The notes below the pieces were generated by a model. The model was given only the letters and a program-made list of their open reading frames with translations. It was not told the origin of the DNA and ran no database searches. Below, one piece after another: positions 10,463 through 19,016 of a stretch of 64,000 nt of DNA (position 1 is the first letter of the stretch; the number at the start of each line of letters is the position of its first letter). Position numbers and translations under genes: made by a program. This stretch comes from Collibacillus ludicampi (GTDB taxonomy: Bacteria > Bacillota > Bacilli > Tumebacillales > BOQE01), in NCBI RefSeq assembly GCF_023705585.1, contig NZ_BOQE01000001.1:1005341-1069340 (forward strand), read 5' to 3'.

Positions 10463-10753
10463 TTACCTTTGCAAACGGTCCAAAATCAACGAATAACCGT
10501 CCGTACCGTAATTCAAACAACGTTTGACGCGGCTGATCGTGGCCGTGCTTGCGCCCGTTTCCTGCTCGATCTGGTTATACGTGTGCCCTTTGCGCAACAT
10601 CCTCGCCACTTCCAGCCGTTGGGCCATCGACTGCACTTCGTTGACGGTGCAGAGGTCATCAAAAAACTGATAACACTCTTCAAGAGTCTTCAGTTGCAAA
10701 ATCGCCTCAAAAAGCTGGTCAACCGTCTTATCCCGAAGCTTGTCAAGCTGCAT
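10463..10753 (-). CDS. yerC: TrpR-like DNA-binding protein YerC/YecD
   Basis: This is a 96-residue helix-turn-helix protein of the TrpR-related YerC/YecD family, with the central DNA-binding stretch YNQIEQETGASTATISRVKR and the conserved ECYQFFDDLCT segment. The ATG at 10753 has GGAGG 8 bases upstream and gives the family N-terminus MQLDKLRDK; an ATG five codons earlier overlaps the Shine-Dalgarno sequence. Its targets are not established. It lies about 150 bases upstream of pcrB in the same direction, as in B. subtilis. Confidence 0.93.
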   Translation of the reverse strand: MQLDKLRDKTVDQLFEAILQLKTLEECYQFFDDLCTVNEVQSMAQRLEVARMLRKGHTYNQIEQETGASTATISRVKRCLNYGTDGYSLILDRLQR

Positions 10754-10948
10754 TCTGCATTCCTCCATCTTCGCTCAGCTAAAACGTTACCGCATTACTC
10801 TATGAAGTATTCTCTACATCTTTGTTCGAATCCTGCATGGGCACTGAAAGAAAGCGTTCGCATTTTGTGGAATCATCATTGATTGTATTCGTTCCAATAC
10901 GTAAAAAAATGTATAATTGGTTTAGTATTTTCCAATCGGAATGATACT

Positions 10949-11044
10949 ATGTATAAAAAAGACCTCAATGTAAAGCTCATCAAGGAAACACAACCGCGAG
11001 TAATCGAAACTCCTTGGACATCTGAACAGCAGGGTAAGGTGTGA
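10949..11044 (+). CDS. Possible 31-residue small protein
   Basis: A short frame with an ATG start encodes 31 residues beginning MYKKDLNVKLIKE and ending WTSEQQGKV; it is charged, with no membrane segment or signal. A TATAAT box lies about 35 bases upstream (10912-10917), and the membrane-protein gene starts 27 bases after its stop, so the two may be co-transcribed. The ribosome-binding site is weak (CGGA, 9 bases ahead). I recognise no family. It is the only gene-like feature in the 318-base gap between yerC and the next gene. Confidence 0.35.
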   Translation: MYKKDLNVKLIKETQPRVIETPWTSEQQGKV

Positions 11045-11071
11045 GAACAATCAAGAAGGAAGGGAACATCC

Positions 11072-11536
11072 ATGAAAAGCATCAATTGGCGTCATCCAAG
11101 TATTCTGAACTGCGTGCTTATTGGGATTATTGCCGCGATCGTAATCCTCGCTCACTCTCTCGTCTTTGTCATCTTGAGCAAATGGTGGTATTCATTTTGG
11201 CTTTTTCTCTTTTTCATCACTTTTATACCGCTCTGGTTGTTATTATATGGATTTTTTTGGTCAGACCGCTTCAAATGGTATGAAATGATGATTGGCACAC
11301 TATGGGTGACGTTCCTCATGTCTCTAGTATATCTTGAAAGCAACGAAATGATCGATTTCCGTTTCATGTTTTCCGTCTTGGTATGTGCAAGCTCCACTTT
11401 ATCCGTCATGTTCGGTTTTTTGTTAAGAAAAGTATCACAGAGAGCCCGGCGCTTTTTCCAACGCCGTGAAAAAGAAGAACGCAAAGATGAAGGAATGGAG
11501 CAAAGCTCAAATCGAGGCACTTCGATCGGGGGCTAG
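11072..11536 (+). CDS. Small integral membrane protein, unknown
   Basis: A 154-residue protein with about four hydrophobic segments (near 13-35, 38-57, 70-85 and 95-115) and a highly charged C-terminal tail (RRFFQRREKEERKDEG) predicted to be cytoplasmic. A good ribosome-binding site (GAAGGAAGGGAAC) precedes the ATG. It is transcribed away from yerC and toward the convergent HTH-TPR gene. I recognise no domain and assign no function. Confidence 0.7.
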   Translation: MKSINWRHPSILNCVLIGIIAAIVILAHSLVFVILSKWWYSFWLFLFFITFIPLWLLLYGFFWSDRFKWYEMMIGTLWVTFLMSLVYLESNEMIDFRFMFSVLVCASSTLSVMFGFLLRKVSQRARRFFQRREKEERKDEGMEQSSNRGTSIGG

Positions 11537-11542
11537 AGAAAC

Positions 11543-11662
11543 AAAAACTCCCGGCTCATTTTCAGTGATCGTTCAAAAAGGCTTCCGTTTGAAAGACATC
11601 TTGGATGCACATGGGTGAGCGATCGCCTTTTTGAACACACGATGTAAGCCCGAGAGTTTTAT
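11543..11662. repeat. Large nested palindrome between convergent genes
   Basis: Outer arms (AAAACTCCCGGCT and an imperfect complement AGCCCGAGAGTTTT) enclose perfect 12-bp arms GTTCAAAAAGGC (11571-11582) and GCCTTTTTGAAC (11625-11636). The T-rich ends on both sides suggest a bidirectional terminator for the two convergent genes, but the 40-base structured centre is larger than a terminator needs. It may be a repeat element. Confidence 0.5.
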
Positions 11663-11667
11663 ATCTT

Positions 11668-12960
11668 TCAAATCAAAATTTTTCGTTCGCGCAAACTGCC
11701 TTCCATCAAATCTGTCATCTTTTCCAAACATTGTATCGCTTCTTTGTGTTTGTTTCTTTTCTTAAAGATTTCGCTTTGTAGCGCATACAATTTGACTCGT
11801 TCGCTAAGTGGAGCCGTATTTCCCAAAAGATGTTCCGCCTCGTTCAGCCAACGCTCCGCTTCGTCCAAGTCGTCCTGGGCGAGATATATAGATATCAGCA
11901 AGCGATAAACCTCAGCTTTGTTCTCGCCTGTTTCGGCATAAAATTGAAGCGCTTTTTTCGCTTGATCGACCGCTTCTTCATAACGACCGACTTGCAGCAA
12001 AACACGAGCCAGCTCTTCATACAACTGGCCGATGTTTTTCTCAAAACCATATTCCCGGTATCGTTGAATGCTGATATCCAAGAGTGCAGCCGCTTGTTCA
12101 CCGTTCCCTTCTCTTCCCAACAGGATCCCAAAACAGGCGGATGTATCGATCGCCTGACGAATTCCTTGCAAACTCCGGTAAATGGAAGCTGCAATCTGGG
12201 CGTATTCCGCTGCGCGTTCAAAATACCCTTGCTCCCTGCATGTTGCGCTGAGTTCCAGATAGGTATCGCCCATTTTTCGCAGATCCCGAAAATGGATCAT
12301 GGATTCATAAGATTCAGCAAAAAAATGTTTCGCTTTCTCTGTATTCCCCATTCTTGCATAGATCTCACCCAATGTCTGTACGACTTTCGCATACAGTAAC
12401 GGATCCAGGGGGCCTGCTTTTTGCATGTATTCATGCGCCTGCTCAAGATAATGCGCAGCAATCGGAAACTCCTTGCGTTTGTATGCGATCCGTGCCAATT
12501 GATATTGTACATTCGCCGCCAGCATATGGTCTTTTTTGGTCATCGCCGTTTCATACACGTAGTCGAGTAACTCTTCCGCTCTGTCAAACGTCCCTGTCTC
12601 CAAATAACAAATCGCCAATTGGTAGGACACGTCAATGACGGAAACATGGGTGGCATGCGACTCTTTCAAGTGCATTAACAAAGGGATCGCTTGTTCGTAC
12701 TGCTGGTTTCCTATATATGCACATGCCAATTGGTAGGCACTTACATTCTCCATTTGCGTCTGTACATCGGTCAAAAAGTACTCAATCGGCGTTTCTAATC
12801 GCTCGGCGATCGCACACAGCAATTGGTGAGAAGGATTGGCTTTATCCGACTCGATCTGGCTCACCATGCTCGGTGTGACCAGTCCTGCGCTCAAATCCCC
12901 CTGAGTGAGTCCTTTTCGTATGCGAAGTTCTCTGATCTTCTGGCCTAGAGAATAAGACAT
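11668..12960 (-). CDS. XRE-type HTH regulator with C-terminal TPR repeats
   Basis: Residues 1-60 form an XRE helix-turn-helix (KIRELRIRKGLTQGDLSAG, TPSMVSQIESDKANPS); the remaining roughly 365 residues are a tandem of TPR helices (for example YEQAIPLLMHLKESH, FDRAEELLDYVYETA, NTEKAKHFFAESYES). This architecture is shared by peptide-responsive RRNPP regulators such as PlcR and NprR. The ATG at 12960 follows GGGGGGATCG; the longer frame lacks a site. I see no adjacent signal-peptide gene, so the ligand is unknown. The 314-base gap upstream of it contains only the next gene's terminator. Confidence 0.88.
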   Translation of the reverse strand: MSYSLGQKIRELRIRKGLTQGDLSAGLVTPSMVSQIESDKANPSHQLLCAIAERLETPIEYFLTDVQTQMENVSAYQLACAYIGNQQYEQAIPLLMHLKESHATHVSVIDVSYQLAICYLETGTFDRAEELLDYVYETAMTKKDHMLAANVQYQLARIAYKRKEFPIAAHYLEQAHEYMQKAGPLDPLLYAKVVQTLGEIYARMGNTEKAKHFFAESYESMIHFRDLRKMGDTYLELSATCREQGYFERAAEYAQIAASIYRSLQGIRQAIDTSACFGILLGREGNGEQAAALLDISIQRYREYGFEKNIGQLYEELARVLLQVGRYEEAVDQAKKALQFYAETGENKAEVYRLLISIYLAQDDLDEAERWLNEAEHLLGNTAPLSERVKLYALQSEIFKKRNKHKEAIQCLEKMTDLMEGSLRERKILI

Positions 12961-13221
12961 CGTCGATCCCCCCATTCCATACAAAATATTTATAAAAAAT
13001 AAATAATTGTTCATCTATTTATGCGATTATTATCTATTATAGAGAGAATACAACAACTGTCAACAGAGGTAACCTGATGAATTAAGGGTTATTTACTTAT
13101 ACCAGTATTATTCATGAAAATATGTTAATGGTTTTAAGTATTGTTGTAGACCCGTGTACATTGGGAGAGGACAGTTAATGCTTCCTGCCCTCGCAGGACT
13201 CACCCGTACCTTTTCCCCATA

Positions 13222-13257
13222 GATGCAAAAAACCCGGTGCCCATGAGACACCAGGTT
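13222..13257 (-). terminator. Intrinsic terminator after the PrsA-like gene
   Basis: CCTGGTG pairs with CACCGGG and is followed by TTTTTT on the minus strand. The rest of 12961-13274 holds only AT-rich sequence with no recognisable gene. Confidence 0.85.
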
Positions 13258-13274
13258 TCATTTCGAGCCTTCTC

Positions 13275-14234
13275 CTATTGCTTTTGCCCGGAATTCGATG
13301 CTTGTGCGCTATCAGCGCCCGTGGTTCCCTGCGCCGACGCATTCCCGGCATTAAAGAGATCTTTGTACTGGGCCCAAACGATATCGACATTCTCCTCTTT
13401 CCGCAGCTCATCCAGTACTTGTTGCGGCTGCTTCGCTTTCTGTTGCTTTAACGCATCCTCGATCTTTTTCCTTACATCCGGATCATCCAACTTCGCCTCT
13501 TTCGCAGGTTTATGATCCGTCACTTTGATAATATGGTAACCAAACTGCGTCTTCACAGGGTCGCTCACTTCACCGACTTTGAGAGAAAATGCCACTTTCT
13601 CAAATTCCGGAACCATCTTTCCTTTCGGGAAGTATCCTAAATCTCCGCCTTTACTTGCTGAACCTGGATCCTTGGAGACTTCTTTGGCGATTTTCGCAAA
13701 ATCTTCCCCTTTTTTCAGCCTTTGTTCCACTTGATTCGCTTCGTCAAGCGTATCGACGAGAATATGGCTAGCCCTCACTTGCTCGGGTTCATTCAATTGA
13801 TCCTTATTCTGCTCGAAGTATTTCTTGATTTCATCATCGCTGATCTTGACGTCTTTCACTTCCAGCTTGTTCAAGAGCAGATTGATGCGCGCGCGATCTT
13901 TCAGTTCATCCATCGTCACATGGTTCTCGGCGAGAGACTGTTCAAACTGTGCATCCGATGGAAACTGACTTTTCAGCTTCGCGATTTCATCATCGACTTC
14001 CTTATCACTGACCGTTATGTTGTATTTCTGGGCCCCATCTTTGATCAGTTGGTCATTGATCATCTGTCTGAGAACATCTTGACCGCTTGCCCGCTCCATT
14101 TCGTTGAGAAACGCTTCTTTTGTGATCTTTGTGCCGCCGACCTTCGCAACCGTATTGGTTGTTGCGTTCGTAAAAAACCAGATTCCTCCGACCACAAGCG
14201 CGCCGGCTGCGGCACCTATGACTGCCTGTTTCAT
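13275..14234 (-). CDS. PrsA-like extracytoplasmic peptidyl-prolyl isomerase
   Basis: A 319-residue foldase: an N-terminal membrane segment (AVIGAAAGALVVGGIWFF), a SurA/PrsA N-domain with long helices (KVGGTKITKEAFLNEME), one parvulin domain (about 140-235: RASHILVDTLDEANQ, GDLGYFPKGKMVPEFE, VKTQFGYHIIKV) and a Ser/Ala/Gln-rich tail. Unlike classical PrsA it has no lipobox cysteine, so it is probably a membrane-anchored (type II) protein. The ATG at 14234 has GAGAGGGG about 12 bases ahead. It likely folds secreted proteins outside the membrane. Confidence 0.9.
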   Translation of the reverse strand: MKQAVIGAAAGALVVGGIWFFTNATTNTVAKVGGTKITKEAFLNEMERASGQDVLRQMINDQLIKDGAQKYNITVSDKEVDDEIAKLKSQFPSDAQFEQSLAENHVTMDELKDRARINLLLNKLEVKDVKISDDEIKKYFEQNKDQLNEPEQVRASHILVDTLDEANQVEQRLKKGEDFAKIAKEVSKDPGSASKGGDLGYFPKGKMVPEFEKVAFSLKVGEVSDPVKTQFGYHIIKVTDHKPAKEAKLDDPDVRKKIEDALKQQKAKQPQQVLDELRKEENVDIVWAQYKDLFNAGNASAQGTTGADSAQASNSGQKQ

Positions 14235-14336
14235 GTTTTTAAAATGCCCCTCTCTATCTAGCAAACATTTCGTCACGCATTGAGTATATCAGATTGATGA
14301 ACGACAAGCACTCCCATACGAAATGACACATTTTGT

Positions 14337-15494
14337 TCATCCGGTGATCGGATCGTCATGCTTCCCGAAAGATGGATACACGCGGGTGATCACACCGAAA
14401 ATCACATATATTCCAAGTAAACCGGCCAGCAACCAGGGAAAAGCATCGGGTCCCCATACTTGAATCATGAGCGCTCCCACAGAAGGCCCTAAAATGCTTC
14501 CTACCCCGTAATTAGCCGTGTATAACACGTTAGCGGTAGGCAGATGTTCACTTGTAATCGAGTCCCCCACATACGCGAGTCCCAGTGAATACAGAGAGCC
14601 GATGACCCCGCCGGTATAACCGAGGATCCATAGGAACAGCATGCCTGAACTTTCTATAAAAGAAAGCAGTGCAAATCCGAGCGCCCCAAACACGCACGTG
14701 ACCATGAGCGTCTTGCCACGGCTATAACGATCACTGAGAAAACCGAGCGGAATCTGCAGAACCGTGCTCCCGAGTGTGAAAAAAGTGAGCGCCAACGATA
14801 ACTCCTCCGCAGACGCCCCTTTGCGTAACGCATAGATCGGGAAATCGCCTGCCAATCCTCCTTCTATAAATCCGTAAACGAATGACGTGGAAAGGGCAAA
14901 AGGAGCCATCAGGATAATCGCGCGCCAGGAATATCTCTTGTTCCCCTCTACGATCTCAAACGGTTCTTCCGGAACAAACTGAAGCAATATGACGGGAATG
15001 GCAAACAGGATGGCAGACAGGATAAACGGTACCCAGACACCATAAGATAACAAATTGATTCCCTGTGGACCGATCGCCATGCCGATTCCAATCGACAGTC
15101 CGTACATGGCAAAGATTCTCCCGCGTCTTGACGCCTCCACGATCCGATTGATCCATACTTCCGTGGCAACGTAAAGGGCAGACAAGCCAATCCCCATGAG
15201 AAAGCGGAAGAATATCCATGCATACAGATGATCAAACAGCGGAAATGCAAGCACTGAAAGAATGGATAAAACGGCTCCCCCTTGAATCACCCGCTTGGCG
15301 CCATACTTGCGAATGGCCGGCTCGATAAAAGGGGAAGCCGCAAGGACTGCCAAAAACAAGGAAGTTGTCGACAATCCGTTGATCAATTCGTTCACGCCAC
15401 GCCGCTCAAGTAGGAAGGCAAGCAGTGGAATGACCAATCCTTGGCTTAATCCGGCGATCCCGATGCTCAAGATGATCGCGATCAGTCTTTTCAT
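14337..15494 (-). CDS. MFS efflux transporter
   Basis: A 385-residue major facilitator protein with about 12 membrane segments and the YceI/YfkF-like features of drug-efflux MFS proteins: the loop 2-3 region FIEPAIRKYGAKRVI in place of a strict GxxxDRxGRR motif, ASRRGRIFAMYGLSIGIGMAIGP in segment 5 (motif C-like), and LGFLSDRYSRGKTLM between segments 8 and 9. The ATG at 15494 follows GGAGGGCGGTT. The substrate cannot be told from sequence. It is a lone gene, downstream of the tRNA cluster. Confidence 0.9.
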   Translation of the reverse strand: MKRLIAIILSIGIAGLSQGLVIPLLAFLLERRGVNELINGLSTTSLFLAVLAASPFIEPAIRKYGAKRVIQGGAVLSILSVLAFPLFDHLYAWIFFRFLMGIGLSALYVATEVWINRIVEASRRGRIFAMYGLSIGIGMAIGPQGINLLSYGVWVPFILSAILFAIPVILLQFVPEEPFEIVEGNKRYSWRAIILMAPFALSTSFVYGFIEGGLAGDFPIYALRKGASAEELSLALTFFTLGSTVLQIPLGFLSDRYSRGKTLMVTCVFGALGFALLSFIESSGMLFLWILGYTGGVIGSLYSLGLAYVGDSITSEHLPTANVLYTANYGVGSILGPSVGALMIQVWGPDAFPWLLAGLLGIYVIFGVITRVYPSFGKHDDPITG

Positions 15495-15582
15495 AACCGC
15501 CCTCCTATGTACTTGGAACATCTGTCGTATTTGCAAGCATAAAAAATGTATCCCGTTCTCACGAGATGGATGAGCGATCCAA

Positions 15583-15618
15583 CAATAAAAGACCACCTAG
15601 CTGAACTAGATGGTCTTT
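15583..15618 (-). terminator. Terminator of the tRNA operon
   Basis: AAAGACCATCTAG pairs with CTAGGTGGTCTTT across a 4-base loop and is followed by TTATTGTT. It lies six bases past the last tRNA. Confidence 0.85.
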
Positions 15619-15623
15619 TCCTT

Positions 15624-15697
15624 TGGAGCGGGTGATGGGAATCGAACCCACGCTACCAGCTTGGAAGGCTGGAGTTCTACCATTGAACTACACCCGC
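15624..15697 (-). tRNA. tRNA-Gly (anticodon TCC)
   Basis: A 74-nt cloverleaf with acceptor GCGGGTG/CACCCGC, D-arm AGTTCAATGGTAGAAC, anticodon loop CTTCCAA between CCAGC and GCTGG, T-loop GGTTCGATTCC and encoded CCA. It is the last of four tRNAs. Confidence 0.97.
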
Positions 15698-15707
15698 AAG
15701 GAAAATA

Positions 15708-15784
15708 TGGTCGGAGTGCAGAGATTTGAACTCTGGACCTCCTGCTCCCAAGGCAGGCGCGCTACCAAGCTGCGCTACACTCCG
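15708..15784 (-). tRNA. tRNA-Pro (anticodon TGG)
   Basis: A 77-nt cloverleaf with acceptor CGGAGTG/CACTCCG, anticodon loop CTTGGGA between CCTGC and GCAGG, T-arm AGAGTTCAAATCTCT and encoded CCA. Confidence 0.97.
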
Positions 15785-15793
15785 AAACTATTA

Positions 15794-15870
15794 TGGCGTG
15801 CCCGGAGAGATTCGAACTCCCGACCTTTTGATTCGTAGTCAAACGCTCTATCCAGCTGAGCTACGGGCAC
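15794..15870 (-). tRNA. tRNA-Arg (anticodon ACG)
   Basis: A 77-nt cloverleaf with acceptor GTGCCCG/CGGGCAC, anticodon loop CTACGAA between TTTGA and TCAAA (A34 read as inosine in the family), T-loop AGTTCGAATCT and encoded CCA. Confidence 0.97.
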
Positions 15871-15873
15871 ATC

Positions 15874-15951
<78 letters not shown>

Positions 15952-15969
15952 AACGAGAAGACAAGATAT

Positions 15970-15998
15970 ATAATAAACGGTTGCAACTTTAATGTCAA
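15970..15998 (-). promoter_or_regulatory. Promoter of the tRNA operon
   Basis: On the minus strand TTGACA (15993-15998) and TATTAT (15970-15975) are separated by 17 bases, about 15 bases ahead of the first tRNA. This is a strong sigma-A promoter. Confidence 0.85.
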
Positions 15999-16201
15999 TG
16001 GTGTTTTTTTCAATGTGCGCGAGAATCCGTGCGAACGATTCATACTATAACACGCTTCTCGCTTATGATCAAGGGAAACAGCGATCGATTTATATACAAA
16101 AAACAGGAACATGGCAATTATGTACTGCGGTTCTTTCTTTTTGCTCGTAGATGCTCTCGCTTTATACAATCAACTGTAAGGGAAGCCTTGTTACAAGGAA
16201 A

Positions 16202-16231
16202 AATTTTTGGGGCGGTGATCCGCCCCCGTCC
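16202..16231 (-). terminator. Intrinsic terminator after the DMT transporter
   Basis: GGGGCGG and CCGCCCC form a stem with a TGAT-size loop, followed by AAAAATTTTT on the minus strand. The stretch from here to the tRNA promoter (16000-16200) holds no convincing gene. Confidence 0.75.
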
Positions 16232-16238
16232 CTTACGC

Positions 16239-17156
16239 TTAAGGTTTCGCCGCGCTCAGCTTCCGTTTTCCGGGTTGCCATTGGGCGACGATCATTCCGC
16301 CAAGGATCAGCAAGACTCCCATCCATTGAATCAACAAGATCGGTTCGCGCAAGATCAAAAAAGAGGCAACGACACCTACCGGAAGTTCGATCGCACCCAG
16401 CACAGCTGCCAGCGATCCGCCGATTTTTGGAATGCCGATGGTAAAAAGAACGGGAGGGATCACTTGCCCCAAACACCCGATCAGAAACGCCCACACCCAG
16501 AGTCCCTGGGGAAGCGTTCCGTTCCACAAGAAAGCCGGAGGAAAGACGAAATAGATGGTCACGGCAGAAGTAGTGACCAACACGGCAGAATTGACGATCG
16601 CCGGTGCCTTGCTTCGGATGCGGCCATTGACATAAAGAAATAGCGAATAACTCACCGCTGAAAGAATGCCGAGGATCAGCCCCAAGAGGGATACGTTCCC
16701 CCATTCCTCATGCCACAAATTCACCGCCATGACCGTTCCCGCAAGGATCAACGCAAGCGCGATCCAACGGTGGATCGTCGGTTTCTTTCGTGTAACCAGA
16801 AAATCGATCAGCATCGTCACCCACGTGAACTGGAATAAAAGCACGATCGCTAATGATGCCGGTAGCCACACCAGAGACGTGTAATAAAAGAGCGTCGTAC
16901 CCGTCGACAAGACACCGATGATCGCCAAAATCCCCAAATCGCGGCGTGTCAACAGGCGAAACTGCTTGATGCGAAAAAACGCTCCGATCCAGATCACCAA
17001 CATCGCCGCGGTGAATTGGCTGCTTGTCACATCTTCTGCAGAAAACCCTGCGTGGTAGGCGCTTTTGACGAGAGGCGAGAGCAACCCGTAGCTTGCCCCG
17101 CCCAAAAGCACGAGGAAAATCGCCAAAAGGCGGCTGGATGAACTTGATTTTTCCAA
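16239..17156 (-). CDS. DMT-superfamily (EamA) transporter
   Basis: A 305-residue integral membrane protein with ten hydrophobic segments in two EamA halves (roughly 10-140 and 150-295); the second half carries the typical GALELPV-type signature as AVLGAIELPVGVVASFLILREP. EamA proteins are permeases or exporters of metabolites; the substrate is not predictable. The start is TTG at 17156, two bases past the argS stop, with its GGAG inside the argS 3' end, so translation is probably coupled to argS. Confidence 0.9.
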   Translation of the reverse strand: MEKSSSSSRLLAIFLVLLGGASYGLLSPLVKSAYHAGFSAEDVTSSQFTAAMLVIWIGAFFRIKQFRLLTRRDLGILAIIGVLSTGTTLFYYTSLVWLPASLAIVLLFQFTWVTMLIDFLVTRKKPTIHRWIALALILAGTVMAVNLWHEEWGNVSLLGLILGILSAVSYSLFLYVNGRIRSKAPAIVNSAVLVTTSAVTIYFVFPPAFLWNGTLPQGLWVWAFLIGCLGQVIPPVLFTIGIPKIGGSLAAVLGAIELPVGVVASFLILREPILLIQWMGVLLILGGMIVAQWQPGKRKLSAAKP

Positions 17157-17157
17157 A

Positions 17158-18864
17158 TCAAATCATCTCCAACGATTTAAGTCCGAGAAGATGGAGACAC
17201 TTGCCGATCACCGTACGGGTGCATGCCACGAGCGTCAATTTCTGTGCAATCTCTTCCGCTTCCCCCTCGAGAATGCGGGTCGTATTGTAATACCGGTTGA
17301 ATAACTGGCAAATGTCGATCACATATTTAGCGACAAGAGACGGATCATACTGCTCGGACGCGCGATCCAGAACATTTTCAAAGCGGCCTAACCATTTGAC
17401 GAGGGACCATTCGGTATCTCCCGTGACGGCGCTCAGATCTTCCGGCATCCGCGCATGGGACGGATCATAATTCCCCTTCCGCAACAGGGAGGAAAGACGC
17501 GCATACGTGTACTGTACATAAGGACCTGTCTCACCGTCAAAATTGAGCGCTTCTTCCCAGTGAAAATCGATATCGTGCAGACGGTTATTTTTCAAGTCGT
17601 TGAAAATGATCGCACCTACACCGACCGCTTCGGCGACTTGTTCTTTGTCGGGCAAGTTCGGGTTTTTCTCCTCGATGATCTGCCGCGCCAGGTCAACCGC
17701 TTTCGTCAACACTTCTTCAAGCAAAACAACCTGCCCTTTGCGCGTAGACATCTTTTTCCCCTCGAAACGCATCATGCCGAAAGCGATGTGTGTACATTCT
17801 TTCGCCCATTCATAGCCCATCAGTTCGAGGACTTTAAACACTTGTTGGAAATGCAATTTTTGCTCTCCGCCGACGACGTAGAGAAGCTTGTCGGCATGGT
17901 ATTCCCGATGGCGGTAAAGTGCCGCCGCCAGATCGCGCGTCGCATACAATGTCGCTCCGTCCGATTTGCGGATCAGGCAAGGAGGCATATTGTACGCCGA
18001 GAGATCGACAACATCCGCGCCTTGGCTTTTTTCAAGCAGGTGTTTCCGCTCGAGTTCTTCAACGACAGCGTCCATTTTATCATTGTAGAAGCTCTCGCCG
18101 CTGTAAGCGTCAAATTCGACGCCGAGCTTCTTGTAAATCGCTTTGAACTCCGCCAATGAAATCTCAATGAACCGTTTCCAAAGGGCGACTTCTTCCTCTC
18201 GTCCGTCTTCCAACGCTTTAAAGGCGGCACGAGCTTGCTCGTCCAATTCCGGATGTTTCTCCGCTTCTTCATGGAAACGCACGTACAGATCCAGCAGCTT
18301 TTTGATCGGCTCATCCTCCAGATCGAGCTGTTGTCCCCACATCCGGTAAGCGACGATCAACTTGCCGAACTGAGTGCCCCAGTCGCCAAGATGATTGATA
18401 CGCACGACCTTATACCCTTGGCTTTCCAAGATATTGGAAATCGCGTTTCCGATCACTGTCGAACGCAAATGTCCCATGGAAAAAGGTTTCGCGATGTTCG
18501 GAGACGAAAGGTCGATCGCAACCGTCTTTCCTTTGCCCGCTTCCGTATTTCCGTAAGAATCACCTTGTTTCTGAATGGCGGACAAGATATCACGCACGCC
18601 TTCCGACCTTTTTATAAAAAAGTTCAGATAACCGCCAACCGGCACCGCTTTCTCAAAGAGGGGCAACAATTGGCCATTCACTTTTTCCGCTAATTCTTGC
18701 GCGATGACCTGCGGTGCTTTGCGTAACGTTTTTGCTAAGGTAAAACAAGGGAATGCCAGATCTCCGTGTGATTCGTCCTTAGGTACCTCGATCAAACCGT
18801 ATAACTGTTCCGTGTCAAGAGATACCCACGGTTGAAGCTGTTGCACAACTTCCTTTCTATACAT
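17158..18864 (-). CDS. argS: Arginyl-tRNA synthetase
   Basis: This class I synthetase charges tRNA-Arg. The 568-residue protein has an N-terminal tRNA-recognition domain (about 1-110), the signature SSPNIAKPFSMGHLRST (FSMGH in place of HIGH), the KMSTRKG loop in place of KMSKS, and a C-terminal DALR anticodon-binding domain (YTYARLSSLLRKG). ATG at 18864 follows GAGGAGGCGAATGTTGA. Its leader contains a terminator between a sigma-A promoter and the gene. Confidence 0.97.
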   Translation of the reverse strand: MYRKEVVQQLQPWVSLDTEQLYGLIEVPKDESHGDLAFPCFTLAKTLRKAPQVIAQELAEKVNGQLLPLFEKAVPVGGYLNFFIKRSEGVRDILSAIQKQGDSYGNTEAGKGKTVAIDLSSPNIAKPFSMGHLRSTVIGNAISNILESQGYKVVRINHLGDWGTQFGKLIVAYRMWGQQLDLEDEPIKKLLDLYVRFHEEAEKHPELDEQARAAFKALEDGREEEVALWKRFIEISLAEFKAIYKKLGVEFDAYSGESFYNDKMDAVVEELERKHLLEKSQGADVVDLSAYNMPPCLIRKSDGATLYATRDLAAALYRHREYHADKLLYVVGGEQKLHFQQVFKVLELMGYEWAKECTHIAFGMMRFEGKKMSTRKGQVVLLEEVLTKAVDLARQIIEEKNPNLPDKEQVAEAVGVGAIIFNDLKNNRLHDIDFHWEEALNFDGETGPYVQYTYARLSSLLRKGNYDPSHARMPEDLSAVTGDTEWSLVKWLGRFENVLDRASEQYDPSLVAKYVIDICQLFNRYYNTTRILEGEAEEIAQKLTLVACTRTVIGKCLHLLGLKSLEMI

Positions 18865-18882
18865 TCAACATTCGCCTCCTCA

Positions 18883-18922
18883 CGAAAAAGAAACAAAAAG
18901 TACCCTCATCTCCATGAGGGTA
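18883..18922 (-). terminator. Terminator hairpin in the argS leader (possible attenuator)
   Basis: TACCCTCAT (18901-18909) pairs perfectly with ATGAGGGTA (18914-18922) and is followed by TTTTTGTTTCTTTTT on the minus strand, 20-40 bases before the argS start. It could end transcripts from the PilZ gene, but the promoter at 18952-18980 lies upstream of it, so it should also affect argS. Confidence 0.8.
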
Positions 18923-18951
18923 GATCTCATCCAAATTTACTCATAATTTTG

Positions 18952-18980
18952 ATCGTATAATTTCAAGTATGACTTGTCAA
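18952..18980 (-). promoter_or_regulatory. Sigma-A promoter upstream of the argS leader terminator
   Basis: TTGACA (18975-18980) and TACGAT (18952-18957) are separated by 17 bases. Transcription would start near 18945 and run straight into the hairpin at 18901-18922. Confidence 0.7.
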
Positions 18981-19016
18981 GGTTTGAACTACTCATAGAA
19001 CTTCCGAAAATCAGTT

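Noticed and set aside
16057-16200. Short plus-strand frames between the tRNA promoter and the DMT transporter terminator
   Set aside because: No ribosome-binding site or conserved feature; probably chance.
18883-18985. T-box riboswitch ahead of argS
   Set aside because: The leader is only about 80 bases and lacks the T-box sequence and specifier stem.
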